The notes under the pieces: model-generated | The model's database searches: none | Told to the model about the DNA's origin: nothing | The model's input: only the letters and a program-made list of their open reading frames with translations | Assembly: GCF_024700075.1 (NCBI RefSeq) | Contig: NZ_JAJONE010000006.1 | Coordinates: forward strand, 1 to 64,000 | Direction of reading: 5' to 3' | Length of the DNA: 64,000 nt | Source of the DNA: Hymenobacter sp. J193 | GTDB lineage: Bacteria > Bacteroidota > Bacteroidia > Cytophagales > Hymenobacteraceae | Program-made: the position numbers and the translations under genes | Part shown: positions 36,077-44,693 of the stretch, piece by piece | How the letters are laid out: each line of letters begins with the position of its first letter | How positions within the stretch are numbered: the first letter of the stretch is position 1

Positions 36077-37849
36077 ATGAAGAAGACGACATTCAAAGTC
36101 CACCCCAAGCTGGCGGCTCTGCTGGGCGAGAACTATCGTTCTTCTGAATTTGCGCTACGCGAGCTAGTTGACAACGCTTGGGATGCAGAAGCCAAGAACG
36201 TCTGGATTGTATTGCCCTCAATCTTAACTGAGGATGCCACTATTGAGTTTCGGGACGATGGGACAGGCATGACCCCGGAAGAGGTGCGCAACGAGTATCT
36301 TATCATTGCCAATAACCGACGGGACCGCAAAGGAAATACTACCCAAAACGGTCGCATGGTGAAAGGCAGGAAAGGCATAGGCAAGTTTGCGGGCTTATTT
36401 GTCGGCAGCCTGATGTTAGTGGAAACACGGGCGCGAGGAAAACGAACGACCGTCCACATTGAAAAGAAAGTGCTGGCGGCCGCCAAGCATGACATTGAGG
36501 ACGTCGACTTGCCAGTTATTGAGGAGGAATGCAATCAGGAGGAACATGGCACTACCATCCGCATTCGGGATATCAACCAAAACTTGGTATTCCCCAACCC
36601 TGACCGTTTGCGGCTGGTACTCATTATGGAATACGGCCGGCAAGACCAATTCACTATTTATGTGAATGGCGATAAGCTGGATGTATCCGACGTGAAAGGC
36701 AAGGTTTTTACTTTCACCGATGTGTTAGAGGGCTTGGGCAGTGTGACACTACGTTTTGTCATTTCTGAAACTAATCAATCGCTACGCCAACCAGGACTTG
36801 CGGTGCGAGTAGGCGGAAAAACGGTCGGCAAACCCAGCTTTTTCGGCCTCGAAGATAATGGGGGCGAGATACCCGCCAAGCTACTCAAGCGGGTATATGG
36901 CGAAGTAGAAGCCGATGAGTTATTAGACTACGTAACAGCAGATTGGGGTGCGCTGATTGAAAACAGCAAGCCCGTGCAGATTCTGGAAGAGTACGTACGC
37001 CCCAAGTTGGAAGCGGCCCTGCGCGGGGTGTTTAAAAACGAAATCAGCCTGGCAAAAGCCCGGCTGCAAAAGCAGGTGGACCAGGAGTTACGGCGGCTAC
37101 CCGCTTATAAGCGTGACTACGCCCGCAAAGCGCTTGACCGAGTGCTAACCACTTTTTATGCTCTGCCCGAACAGAAGCTGCAAACGCTCATTCGGGTGCT
37201 ACTTGACACCATTGAAAAAGACGAGTACTGGGAAATCATCAAACGCCTAGATGAGGCTCAGTACGCCGACGTGGCCACATTTGCCGAAGCCTTGAACAAG
37301 TTTGGTCTGGTCGAGTTAGCTATGATTTCGCGCCAAGCATCCTTCCGGCTTCAGTTCCTGACTAAACTGCAAGAGTTAGTCAACAACCCCGAAACCCAAG
37401 AAAAAGACCTACACTTAGCGTTTGAGAAAAACCTTTGGCTGCTCGGTGCGGAGTATTCCTTAATGACATCCAACAGGACATTGGTATCAACCGTTGAAAA
37501 GATAACCGGTAAGCGCGAGTACAGTGGTGAAAATGCCCGTAACAGGCCGGATTTGCTGCTCAATCAAGACCGGTCGCGTCAGTACCTACTCATTGAGTTT
37601 AAGCGGCCTTCGCATACCGTTACCCGCGCCGATGTAGCTCAGGCCGAAGACTACCGGCAGGCATTATCGGCTTACCTACCGGGGGCGGCAATGCATATCA
37701 TGCTTATTGGCGGTAAATCGAACGTAGCAGCTCAATACGGACTGGGGGAAAAAGTCGAAATTTTAACATTCAACGATGTTATCAGCTCGGCCTTCACGAT
37801 GCTGAACTGGCTTTTGGAGGAGTTAAATCACCCAGTAAGGCATTCCTAA
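36077..37849 (+). CDS. GHKL ATPase with C-terminal Shedu-like nuclease domain
   Basis: A 590-residue protein. The N-terminus is a GHKL (Hsp90/MutL/MORC-like) ATPase: motif N1 FALRELVDNAWDAEAKN (Glu29, Asn33), N2 FRDDGTGMTPEE, and N3 KGRKGIGKFAGLF. The middle is helical and coiled-coil-like. The C-terminal ~130 residues look like a PD-(D/E)XK nuclease of the Shedu/DUF4263 type: NRPDLLLNQ, then YLLIEFKRPSHTV and AQAEDYRQAL. The ATG at 36077 gives a natural start; an upstream TTG is less likely. GHKL plus nuclease suggests DNA or phage sensing followed by cleavage. It begins an apparent three-gene operon. Confidence 0.8.
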   Translation: MKKTTFKVHPKLAALLGENYRSSEFALRELVDNAWDAEAKNVWIVLPSILTEDATIEFRDDGTGMTPEEVRNEYLIIANNRRDRKGNTTQNGRMVKGRKGIGKFAGLFVGSLMLVETRARGKRTTVHIEKKVLAAAKHDIEDVDLPVIEEECNQEEHGTTIRIRDINQNLVFPNPDRLRLVLIMEYGRQDQFTIYVNGDKLDVSDVKGKVFTFTDVLEGLGSVTLRFVISETNQSLRQPGLAVRVGGKTVGKPSFFGLEDNGGEIPAKLLKRVYGEVEADELLDYVTADWGALIENSKPVQILEEYVRPKLEAALRGVFKNEISLAKARLQKQVDQELRRLPAYKRDYARKALDRVLTTFYALPEQKLQTLIRVLLDTIEKDEYWEIIKRLDEAQYADVATFAEALNKFGLVELAMISRQASFRLQFLTKLQELVNNPETQEKDLHLAFEKNLWLLGAEYSLMTSNRTLVSTVEKITGKREYSGENARNRPDLLLNQDRSRQYLLIEFKRPSHTVTRADVAQAEDYRQALSAYLPGAAMHIMLIGGKSNVAAQYGLGEKVEILTFNDVISSAFTMLNWLLEELNHPVRHS

Positions 37850-37926
37850 CAGCCCCTGGCAGTCACATAAATTCAACGTTTATTCCATTGCGGAAGCGTG
37901 CTCAGTAGTCTCTAAAATGAAAATCT

Positions 37927-38856
37927 ATGCCCACAATTAAACGCACAGTTTACTTCTACGATTTAGAGTTTCTCGACCGTAATGGTGATGCTATCAGCAA
38001 TTGGCGGGAAATATTTCGATATGCCCGAGGTCTTGTTGGTCGCTCTCGTTGCCAGCAGCGTGTTGACCGATTAGCGTGCTTTCGCTTCCTGCAATTCAAT
38101 CCGCAGAATGTAATTTCTGGTCATTTGGTTTTCATTCGTGAGAATGCACTTGCTCGAATCACTGACCTGGATAATGATACAGACAGAGATTTGCTGATGG
38201 CAGCGAATGAAGGCTTAATAGAAACAACCCACTTCGCCATTGCTTTTGGCCGGGGTAACCATCCACCCCGATTAGCAATTGAGTATAACCATTTCGGTCC
38301 TAGGGTAGGCGATTTGGTTAAGATACTCAGGCATCATGCCCCAAATGCCGGTGTGGGTGATTTGGCTAAGATTGTAGCCTCTTTGGTAGTGCGAGATGGA
38401 AACCATGAAGCCATTCTCAACCAAATTGGGCGAGTCTCGTCGTTGAAAATGCGGGTGTATAGAGAGAATCTGAACCGAATCAATCAGTATGCTCCTACAG
38501 GTGTGGTTTCGGGTCTGAATGCTTCCAATGGTTTTGACCAAGCGGAATACATTGAAGTCAAATACAAATTCAATTACAGCCAGCAAACAACTTTGCAGCA
38601 GGCCAGAGGTGCGGTTCTGGATTTAGTCCATGCTTTTCAAGATGCCCCGGAGCGCATGACAGACTTTGATTTGTTGGAAGCCACAGCCGAAGACAGTGGC
38701 ACGGGTGGAAGTATAAAGCCCTTCGATTTACTTTCTGCTGAGTTACGGCTCGATATACAAGCTGCCACTGTACCTGGATATAGCCGCGTCATTGATAGCA
38801 CTGACGTGACAGCTCGCTTAGTGGACGCTGCTATTCAATATGCGACCAATGAGTAA
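37927..38856 (+). CDS. Hypothetical protein in the GHKL-nuclease operon
   Basis: I do not recognise this 309-residue family. It starts with TVYFYDLEFLDRNGDAISNW and seems soluble and alpha/beta, without membrane segments or clear catalytic motifs. Stretches such as HFAIAFGRGNHPPRLAIEYN and EYIEVKYKFNYSQQTTLQQA are strongly protein-like. It follows the GHKL gene by 77 bp and its end overlaps an ATG of the third gene (ATGAGTAA), which ties them into one operon. Confidence 0.65.
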   Translation: MPTIKRTVYFYDLEFLDRNGDAISNWREIFRYARGLVGRSRCQQRVDRLACFRFLQFNPQNVISGHLVFIRENALARITDLDNDTDRDLLMAANEGLIETTHFAIAFGRGNHPPRLAIEYNHFGPRVGDLVKILRHHAPNAGVGDLAKIVASLVVRDGNHEAILNQIGRVSSLKMRVYRENLNRINQYAPTGVVSGLNASNGFDQAEYIEVKYKFNYSQQTTLQQARGAVLDLVHAFQDAPERMTDFDLLEATAEDSGTGGSIKPFDLLSAELRLDIQAATVPGYSRVIDSTDVTARLVDAAIQYATNE

Positions 38857-39449
38857 CTACGGCAAACCAACTCCGTTGCTCACGGTTTGGGCCGACCGCT
38901 ATTTCCGTTTTTCCCATGCGCCACGACTTAGTGATAGGCATAGTCGTGGCCATTGGGGGTTGGTTCATTCAAGACTACTTGCGCAAGCGTTCAGGGCTTG
39001 TTCTGACCAAAGATTCTCTGGCTTCGTTTGCCGACCAACTTTGCTCAGCAAGCATTTCTATGGCCGGTTTTGTCTTTACGGCTTTAGCACTACTCATCTC
39101 TGTTGGAGAAAACTATCGCGCTAAATTTCAGGAGTCACTTGCCCAAAAAAGTGCATCAACTGCCGAAAGCTCTAAAAACTACCATCCTGCAGATGGGTTC
39201 GAGGCTTTCTTTGTAACAGACCTGTACATCACAGTTGTGGGTGCCTTTTTGTGGGCCAGCATCGAGCTTTTCACGGCATTTTCCATGCTGGCTATTATTA
39301 AGTTCTTGTGGTCAGTGCTGCCTGATTGGCTTAGTAAAGCCTCTCTTATTTTAAGCTTCTTTCTGCTTATGGGGCCAATAATTCGTGCCGTTTATATGGT
39401 GAGTCGAGTTCTTACCATGCGTAAACCCATAAGCACAATGCAACGCTAG
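38849..39449 (+). CDS. Four-helix membrane protein, third gene of the GHKL operon
   Basis: The region from ATG 38916 encodes 177 residues with four hydrophobic segments (LVIGIVVAIGGWFIQDYL, MAGFVFTALALLISVG, YITVVGAFLWASIELFTAFS, LILSFFLLMGPIIRAVYMV). The ATG at 38849 overlaps the upstream stop and reads MSNYGKPTPLLTVWADRYFR in another frame; a single-base indel near the TTTTTCCC at 38910-38917 would join both. I therefore give 38849 as probable start and 38916 as fallback. A small membrane protein beside a sensor-nuclease could be a membrane effector. Confidence 0.55.
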
Positions 39450-39523
39450 GAATAGAGGTACCCAACAATCTGTAGTTGTTTTGTGGGAGCTGGGTTAACT
39501 TGTCGCGTTTCTTAATAAACAGG

Positions 39524-39570
39524 TAGGACCTTGGTTAAAAGCGTGGACTACGCTTTCAACCAAGGTCCTA
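39524..39570. terminator. Hairpin terminator between the GHKL operon and hsdM
   Basis: TAGGACCTTGGTT (39524-39536) pairs with AACCAAGGTCCTA (39558-39570), extended by AAAGCG/CGCTTT. It lies between convergent operons. Its arm shares CCTTGGTTAAAAG with the terminal repeat of the insertion at 28.6-33.3 kb. Confidence 0.75.
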
Positions 39571-39704
39571 TTTGTTTGACAAAACGAAAGAACGAATCCC
39601 ACGCATCCCGCGCAGCAAGTACAATCAAATACAGTTCAATGCTTTGGAGCGGTTACCGAAAAGCCAACGAGACGAAAAGCGTCTCGTTGTTCTTTCCTGC
39701 CTTC

Positions 39705-41327
39705 TTAAATAAGCGGCAACCCCAACTCTTGCAGAAACTGATTGTGCCGGTTGGCGGCATCCGCTGCCTTCTCTTCAATAGCTACCAGCGTATCATGCAC
39801 AGCCTGCAGGTCAATCGTCTCGGCTGACGTGGCGGTGCTCACGTAGCGCGAGATATTCAGATTGTAGCCGTTTTGCTCAATCTCCGCCATGGGCACTGGG
39901 CGGGAATAACGGTCTTCTTTGGTACGGTCCCGGTAGGTGGCTACTATTTTGTCGATGTCGCCCTGGCGCAGAAAGTTCTGGCGCTTGCCTTTCTCGTACT
40001 GCTCGCTGGCATTGATAAATAGGACATCGTTGGGCTTCTTGCACTTTTTCAGCACCAGGATGCAGACCGGGATGCCAGTGGAGAAGAACAGGTTGGCTGG
40101 CAGGCCGATGACCGTATCGATGTGACCGTCCTTGAGCAGCTTGGTACGGATGCGCTCCTCGGCCCCACCCCGGAACAGCACGCCGTGGGGCAGGATGATG
40201 GCCATCGTCCCTTCCTGACTTAGGAAGTGGAAGCCGTGCAGTAAAAAGGCAAAGTCGGCAGCCGACTTGGGCGCGAGGCCGTAGCCCTTGAAGCGGAAAT
40301 CCTCGCCCAGGGACTCGGCGGGCTCCCAGCGGTAGCTGAACGGCGGATTGGCCACGATGGCATCGAACTCCATCTTTTGGCGGGGTTCATCTCGTTCAGT
40401 ACGTCCCAGTCGTTTTTGAGGGAGTCGCCGTGGTGAATTTCAAACTCGGTATCCTTCACGCCGTGGAGCAGCATGTTCATGCGCGCCAGGTTGTAGGTGG
40501 TAATGTTGAGTTCCTGACCGTAAATCTTGCCTATGCCGTGCGGGCCCATATGTTTCCGAACATTCAGCAGCAACGAGCCCGACCCACAAGTGATGTCCAG
40601 AACTCTTTCCAGCTTGGCGCGCTTGCCAGCGGCGGGGTTCTGGCCGTCGAGTACTACGATGTCGGACAGGATGGTTGAAATAGGCTGGGGCGTGTAGAAC
40701 TCGCCGGCCTTCTTACCCGAACCTGATGCAAACTGGCCGATGAGGTACTCGTAGGCGTCGCCCAGCGTGTCGGCGTCAGTCGAGAAGCCGCCGATGCCTT
40801 CGGCGATTTTCTGGATGATGTTGCAGAGCTTGGCGTTGCGCTCGGCGTAGGTGCGGCCCAGCTTTTCGGAGTTGAGGTTGATTTCCGAAAACAGGCCCTG
40901 GAAAGTGCTGTCGAAGGATTGGGTTTCGATGAACTTGAAGCCCTTTTCGAGGGTGTCGAGCAGGTCGGTGCTGTGGGTACGGGCTAGCTCGGCAATGTGG
41001 CTCCACAGGTGTTGCGGCTCTATCACGTAGTGCACGCGGCGGCGCATGAGCTGCTCAAACGCGGGCACGTCGGCGCGGTTCTCACCGTACCAGATTTCGA
41101 GCGGGGTGAAGGCGCCCAACGTTTTCAGGACATCCGCCGGGGTGTCCGGGTAATCGGTGCCCAGCTCCTTTTTCGCGGCGGTTTCGTAGTTATCGGAGAG
41201 GTAGCGCAGGAACAGGAACGACAGCATGTAGTCGCGGAAGTCGTCGGCGTTCATCGCGCCCCCGCAACTGGTCGGCAATGTTCCAGAGGGTTTTGCCCAG
41301 CTGTTGTTGTTGGTTTTGGGTACTCAT
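39705..41327 (-). CDS. hsdM: Type I restriction-modification methyltransferase HsdM, frameshifted
   Basis: About 540 residues after repair. The N-terminal helical domain reads KTLWNIADQL then AMNADDFRDYMLSFLFLRYL. The SAM motif is ITCGSGSLLLNV, and the catalytic NPPF motif occurs in DAIVANPPFSYRW. Two indels break the frame: near 41257 (GC run just after ADQLRG) and at the TTTT 40375-40378 (NEMNPAKKMEFDAI when repaired). The N6-adenine methyltransferase works with HsdS and HsdR. The start at 41327 is in the MSTQNQQQQLGK frame. Confidence 0.9.
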
Positions 41328-41329
41328 GG

Positions 41330-42433
41330 TTAGGCAGTAACGGGGCTTACTTCCGGAAACAGGGCCGGATTGAAGCGGTAATTGGTCATGAAATCAGTGA
41401 GGATGCGCCGGAAATATTCTTTGTTTTCCGGCAGCATTTCCCGGGGCTCAAACAGCGAATAATTGCCGTGGCTGAGAATGTTGATGATGCGGGCGTGGAC
41501 GTTGCCGTCCACGTCGTCGGGGGCTTGCCGGATGCAGGCCGAAAAATTGCCGAACCCGTGGAAGCTAGCCGTTTTTTCTAGCACGCCGCGCAAGATGTTG
41601 AACTGGTAGGTGTACAGCTTGCCGTCGGGTGCGGTGGCGGCCTGGTACAGGTCGCGGATAAGCGAAACGTGGTGGAAGAATGGCGTATCGGTGGTGTCCT
41701 GCACCGCGTAGGTGCCATCGGCGGTGTTCTTGCTCAGGAAATACTTCACGGCGTTGCCCAGCTCGTTGTGCATCACATTGAAGAAAAGCGAGTGGTGCGA
41801 GGATATAACCGTTTTGATGGTATTGCCCGGCCGTTTGAGCAGTTGGGCCAGGTGGCTGGCCACGGCAATGGCATTGTTGTCGTCGAGCGAAGAAATCGGG
41901 TCGTCGATGTAGAGGTACTTCACCCAGCTGTAGGCGCTGCCCTCTTCCGCATCCACGGCCAGCTGGGCCACGGCTAGAAAAAAGCACCAGACGAAGATGT
42001 TTTCTTCGCCCCGGCTCACTTTGATGAAGTCGGCGCGCTCCGTGGCGTCCGCTACCCGAATGTCGCGGTGAAACTGGACGAAGCCCGCCTCGTAGTCGAT
42101 GGTGAAGTCGAAATCGGCGTAGCGCTGCAGGAGCGGGCGGATGCGGTTGTCCATCTCCAGCTCCCGCAGCCCGTTAAAAAAGCGCGACTCTGTGTTTAGG
42201 AGCAGGCGGCGCTCGGTGTCGTTCTCCAAATCGTTGTGCCAGGAAAACAGGTCTTCCGTAAACGCATTGAAGTAGAGGGTATCGGCCGCGTCGGCGGTTT
42301 TGCCCGCGTCTTTGAACGCCACCGATAGGCGCGTTTTGCCCGTGCCGTTGTAGGCGTAGAGCAGGATGTACTTCTTATTTGCCAGCGTGGCCCGGAAATG
42401 CGTGGCCAGCTCGGCTAAGGTGGGAAATGTCAT
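41330..42433 (-). CDS. PrrC/RloA-like AAA ATPase inside the hsd operon
   Basis: A 367-residue ABC/SMC-type ATPase (AAA_13-like) with Walker A YNGTGKTRLSVAF, signature-like VSRGEENIFVWCFFLA, Walker B KYLYIDDPISSLDDNN and a switch His in TVISSHHSLFF. The C-terminus has RIINILSHGNYSLF, a motif common to PrrC and RloC-related proteins. Such genes sit inside type I restriction operons, and PrrC acts as an anticodon nuclease when restriction is disabled. Whether this protein keeps the nuclease part cannot be told. It overlaps hsdS by 4 bp (ATGA) and is 2 bp from hsdM. Confidence 0.75.
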   Translation of the reverse strand: MTFPTLAELATHFRATLANKKYILLYAYNGTGKTRLSVAFKDAGKTADAADTLYFNAFTEDLFSWHNDLENDTERRLLLNTESRFFNGLRELEMDNRIRPLLQRYADFDFTIDYEAGFVQFHRDIRVADATERADFIKVSRGEENIFVWCFFLAVAQLAVDAEEGSAYSWVKYLYIDDPISSLDDNNAIAVASHLAQLLKRPGNTIKTVISSHHSLFFNVMHNELGNAVKYFLSKNTADGTYAVQDTTDTPFFHHVSLIRDLYQAATAPDGKLYTYQFNILRGVLEKTASFHGFGNFSACIRQAPDDVDGNVHARIINILSHGNYSLFEPREMLPENKEYFRRILTDFMTNYRFNPALFPEVSPVTA

Positions 42434-43680
42434 ACGGCGGCCTCAAGTAGCGCTGGAAACAGCCTCTGCATCAACCCTTTCTTATGAAGTTTGAGGGCTT
42501 CTATCTTTTGGCTTTGCGCCGTGATACTGTCATCGAGAGCGGAAAGGCACTCGGCAATTTTCTTTTGTTCCTCTAGTTCGGGAACATAAAATATGTATTT
42601 AAGTAGCTGGTTTCCATTTATGGAATTAATTGTTGCTCCTAAATCTTCAGAAACCTGCTTGTTGTATGAATCACTCTGAAGAAGTTGGAAAACGAAAGCT
42701 GGATTAGGTGACCTAAAAACAGTCATGAATGCGCCATGAGTACATAGCGGCATTCCGTCAGGAATAAGGGCATTTTTACCAATCAACGCTTTGGAGCCGT
42801 TTCGAACGCAAATCAGAATATCGTTTGGTTTTGACAGGTTTGCTCCCTTAACCGTTGGTGTAACATACACACAATCGTCAAGAGCAATTTTGCCGTTTTG
42901 AACGTTACTTGACCTCAACACAAGCAAACCATTTTCCCTAACATCTTTGGGACTATATGTTAGGCCAGAAACAAGGTTACCAAGTTGCCCGAACTTCTTC
43001 TCTTCCCACTCCCCCGCATCCTGAAACTCTGAAAACCTTAGCTTGGGCACCGTTTCTCCTTCGGCGGGAAAGAGTGCCTGCATTAGCCCCCTCTTGTGTG
43101 CTTGGAGCGCTGCCAGCTTAGCATTTTGCGCGGTGATGAGGTCGTCGAGGGAAGAAAAAGTAGCGGCTATCTTCTGTTGTTCTTTTACACTTGGTAGCCA
43201 GATAGCAGAACTGAGAAAGCCTTCCTTTGAAATTCGTTTCAGAGTCGTGCTAGTGCCAGTCCTTTCTAATGCAAGCGTTTTATAACTGGCGAGCATCCAG
43301 TTAAGAAAGAAGCCTGCGCTTTCTTGATTTTTAAAAGTCAGTGCAGGAATATCAGCCGAAGAAACAAATCCATTCAGTTTCTCTGGCACCAATCCGAAGG
43401 CACCATTCAACAAATCAATTTTAGAAAAAATAAATTGGCCCGTCTCGCGCTTGAAATAATTTGTGCCGCCAGTTAGCGCTGCGGCCCTATCATTTTTCAC
43501 AACGCCTAGGCCATGCAGTCGAACAGTGATAATTCTTTCATTGTCGAACAAACCACCTTTTTCTGCTTTATTCCCTGAGTCAAATAGGTCTTTTATTTGC
43601 TTCTCTTCCCACTCTCCTGCCTCCCGGAACTCCGGAAAGCGCAGTTTCGGCACCGCCGTATTTGTTGTCTCGTTACTCAT
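42430..43680 (-). CDS. hsdS: Type I restriction-modification specificity subunit HsdS
   Basis: A 416-residue protein with two target-recognition domains, each preceded by a KLRF.EF.DAGEWEEK-type start (residues ~10-25 and ~215-230) and separated by conserved helices (QQKIAATFSSLDDLITAQNAKL and KKIAECLSALDDSITAQSQKI). Both halves end with LKLHKKGLMQ or similar. It reads the DNA target and joins HsdM and HsdR. The target-recognition parts have lower GC than the flanks, as often in exchanged HsdS domains. Confidence 0.93.
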   Translation of the reverse strand: MSNETTNTAVPKLRFPEFREAGEWEEKQIKDLFDSGNKAEKGGLFDNERIITVRLHGLGVVKNDRAAALTGGTNYFKRETGQFIFSKIDLLNGAFGLVPEKLNGFVSSADIPALTFKNQESAGFFLNWMLASYKTLALERTGTSTTLKRISKEGFLSSAIWLPSVKEQQKIAATFSSLDDLITAQNAKLAALQAHKRGLMQALFPAEGETVPKLRFSEFQDAGEWEEKKFGQLGNLVSGLTYSPKDVRENGLLVLRSSNVQNGKIALDDCVYVTPTVKGANLSKPNDILICVRNGSKALIGKNALIPDGMPLCTHGAFMTVFRSPNPAFVFQLLQSDSYNKQVSEDLGATINSINGNQLLKYIFYVPELEEQKKIAECLSALDDSITAQSQKIEALKLHKKGLMQRLFPALLEAAV

Positions 43681-43703
43681 AGGTTGTCGTTATCGGCCGG
43701 CAG

Positions 43704-44693
43704 TTAGCGGGTTAGAATTTCGTGCAGGCGGGCTTGCAACAGCTTTTTATCGGGCAGCTGCAAGGTGTATTGGGCAATGAGGGCGGGCGAAAGGTTGCGT
43801 GAAAGAGCGTACTCCACCACTTCCTCGTCCTGGTCGCGGCACAGCAGCACCCCGATGCTGGGGTTCTCGTGGGGCTTTCTCACGTCGCGGTCAAGGGCTT
43901 CGAGGTAAAAGCCCAGCTGGCCCAGGTGTTCGGGCATAAACCGGCCAATCTTCAGCTCAAAAGCCACCAGTGCCGCTAGGCCCCGGTGGAAGAACAGCAG
44001 GTCGATGTAAAAATCCTGGTTGCCTACCTGCAGCCGGTATTCCTCGCCCACAAAGATAAAGTCGCTGCCCAGCTCTAGGATAAAAGCTTTCATGTGCCGG
44101 AGCAGCGCTTTTTGCAGGTCGGCCTCGCTGTGCGCTTCGGGCAAGCCCAGAAACTCCAGCACGTAGCTGTCTTTAAACGCCTGGCCAGCAGTGGGGTGTA
44201 ATTCTCTCAACACCGTTGAGAGTTTTGCCTCCCCTAGCCGGCTGCGCTCAAACAAGCTCGCCGAAATCTGGCGGTCAAGCTCCCGGAAGCCGTATTTTTT
44301 CTCCCGGGCCAGGTGCAGGTAGAACGCTCGCTCGTCCGGGGTCTTGCACCGCGAAAAAATGGCCAGATTGTGCGACCAAGGCAGCTCCCGCACCAGCCGA
44401 ACGAGGGCAGTGTCGGCCGCGTAGGTTTCGTAGAACTGCTTCATGCGCCACAGGTTTTTGTCGCTGAAGCCCTTTAGCTCCGGCGCGTGCCGGGCAATGT
44501 GGCGGGCCAGCTCAGCCACCACACCCTTGCCCCACGCCTCGCGCTGCACCTTCTGGCTGATAACCTGGCCTACCGACCAGTATAAGTCAATCAGCGCGGT
44601 ATTCGCCTGCGCGAAGACGGCCTGCCGCGTCTGCCGGATGCGGCCCAGTAGCTCCTCAAACGCCGGCTGGTTATCGGTCGTCAGCTTACTCAT
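43704..44693 (-). CDS. DUF1016 (YhcG-type) PD-(D/E)XK nuclease
   Basis: A 329-residue protein of the DUF1016/YhcG family. The N-terminal domain shows ANTALIDLYWSVGQVISQKV and DKNLWRMKQFYETY. The C-terminal nuclease shows NQDFYIDLLFFHRGL and LVAFELKIGRFMPEHLGQL, the D-x-E-x-K pattern. The family is often found in type I restriction operons and defence islands. It lies between hsdR (8-bp overlap) and hsdS, so it belongs to the operon. Confidence 0.88.
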   Translation of the reverse strand: MSKLTTDNQPAFEELLGRIRQTRQAVFAQANTALIDLYWSVGQVISQKVQREAWGKGVVAELARHIARHAPELKGFSDKNLWRMKQFYETYAADTALVRLVRELPWSHNLAIFSRCKTPDERAFYLHLAREKKYGFRELDRQISASLFERSRLGEAKLSTVLRELHPTAGQAFKDSYVLEFLGLPEAHSEADLQKALLRHMKAFILELGSDFIFVGEEYRLQVGNQDFYIDLLFFHRGLAALVAFELKIGRFMPEHLGQLGFYLEALDRDVRKPHENPSIGVLLCRDQDEEVVEYALSRNLSPALIAQYTLQLPDKKLLQARLHEILTR

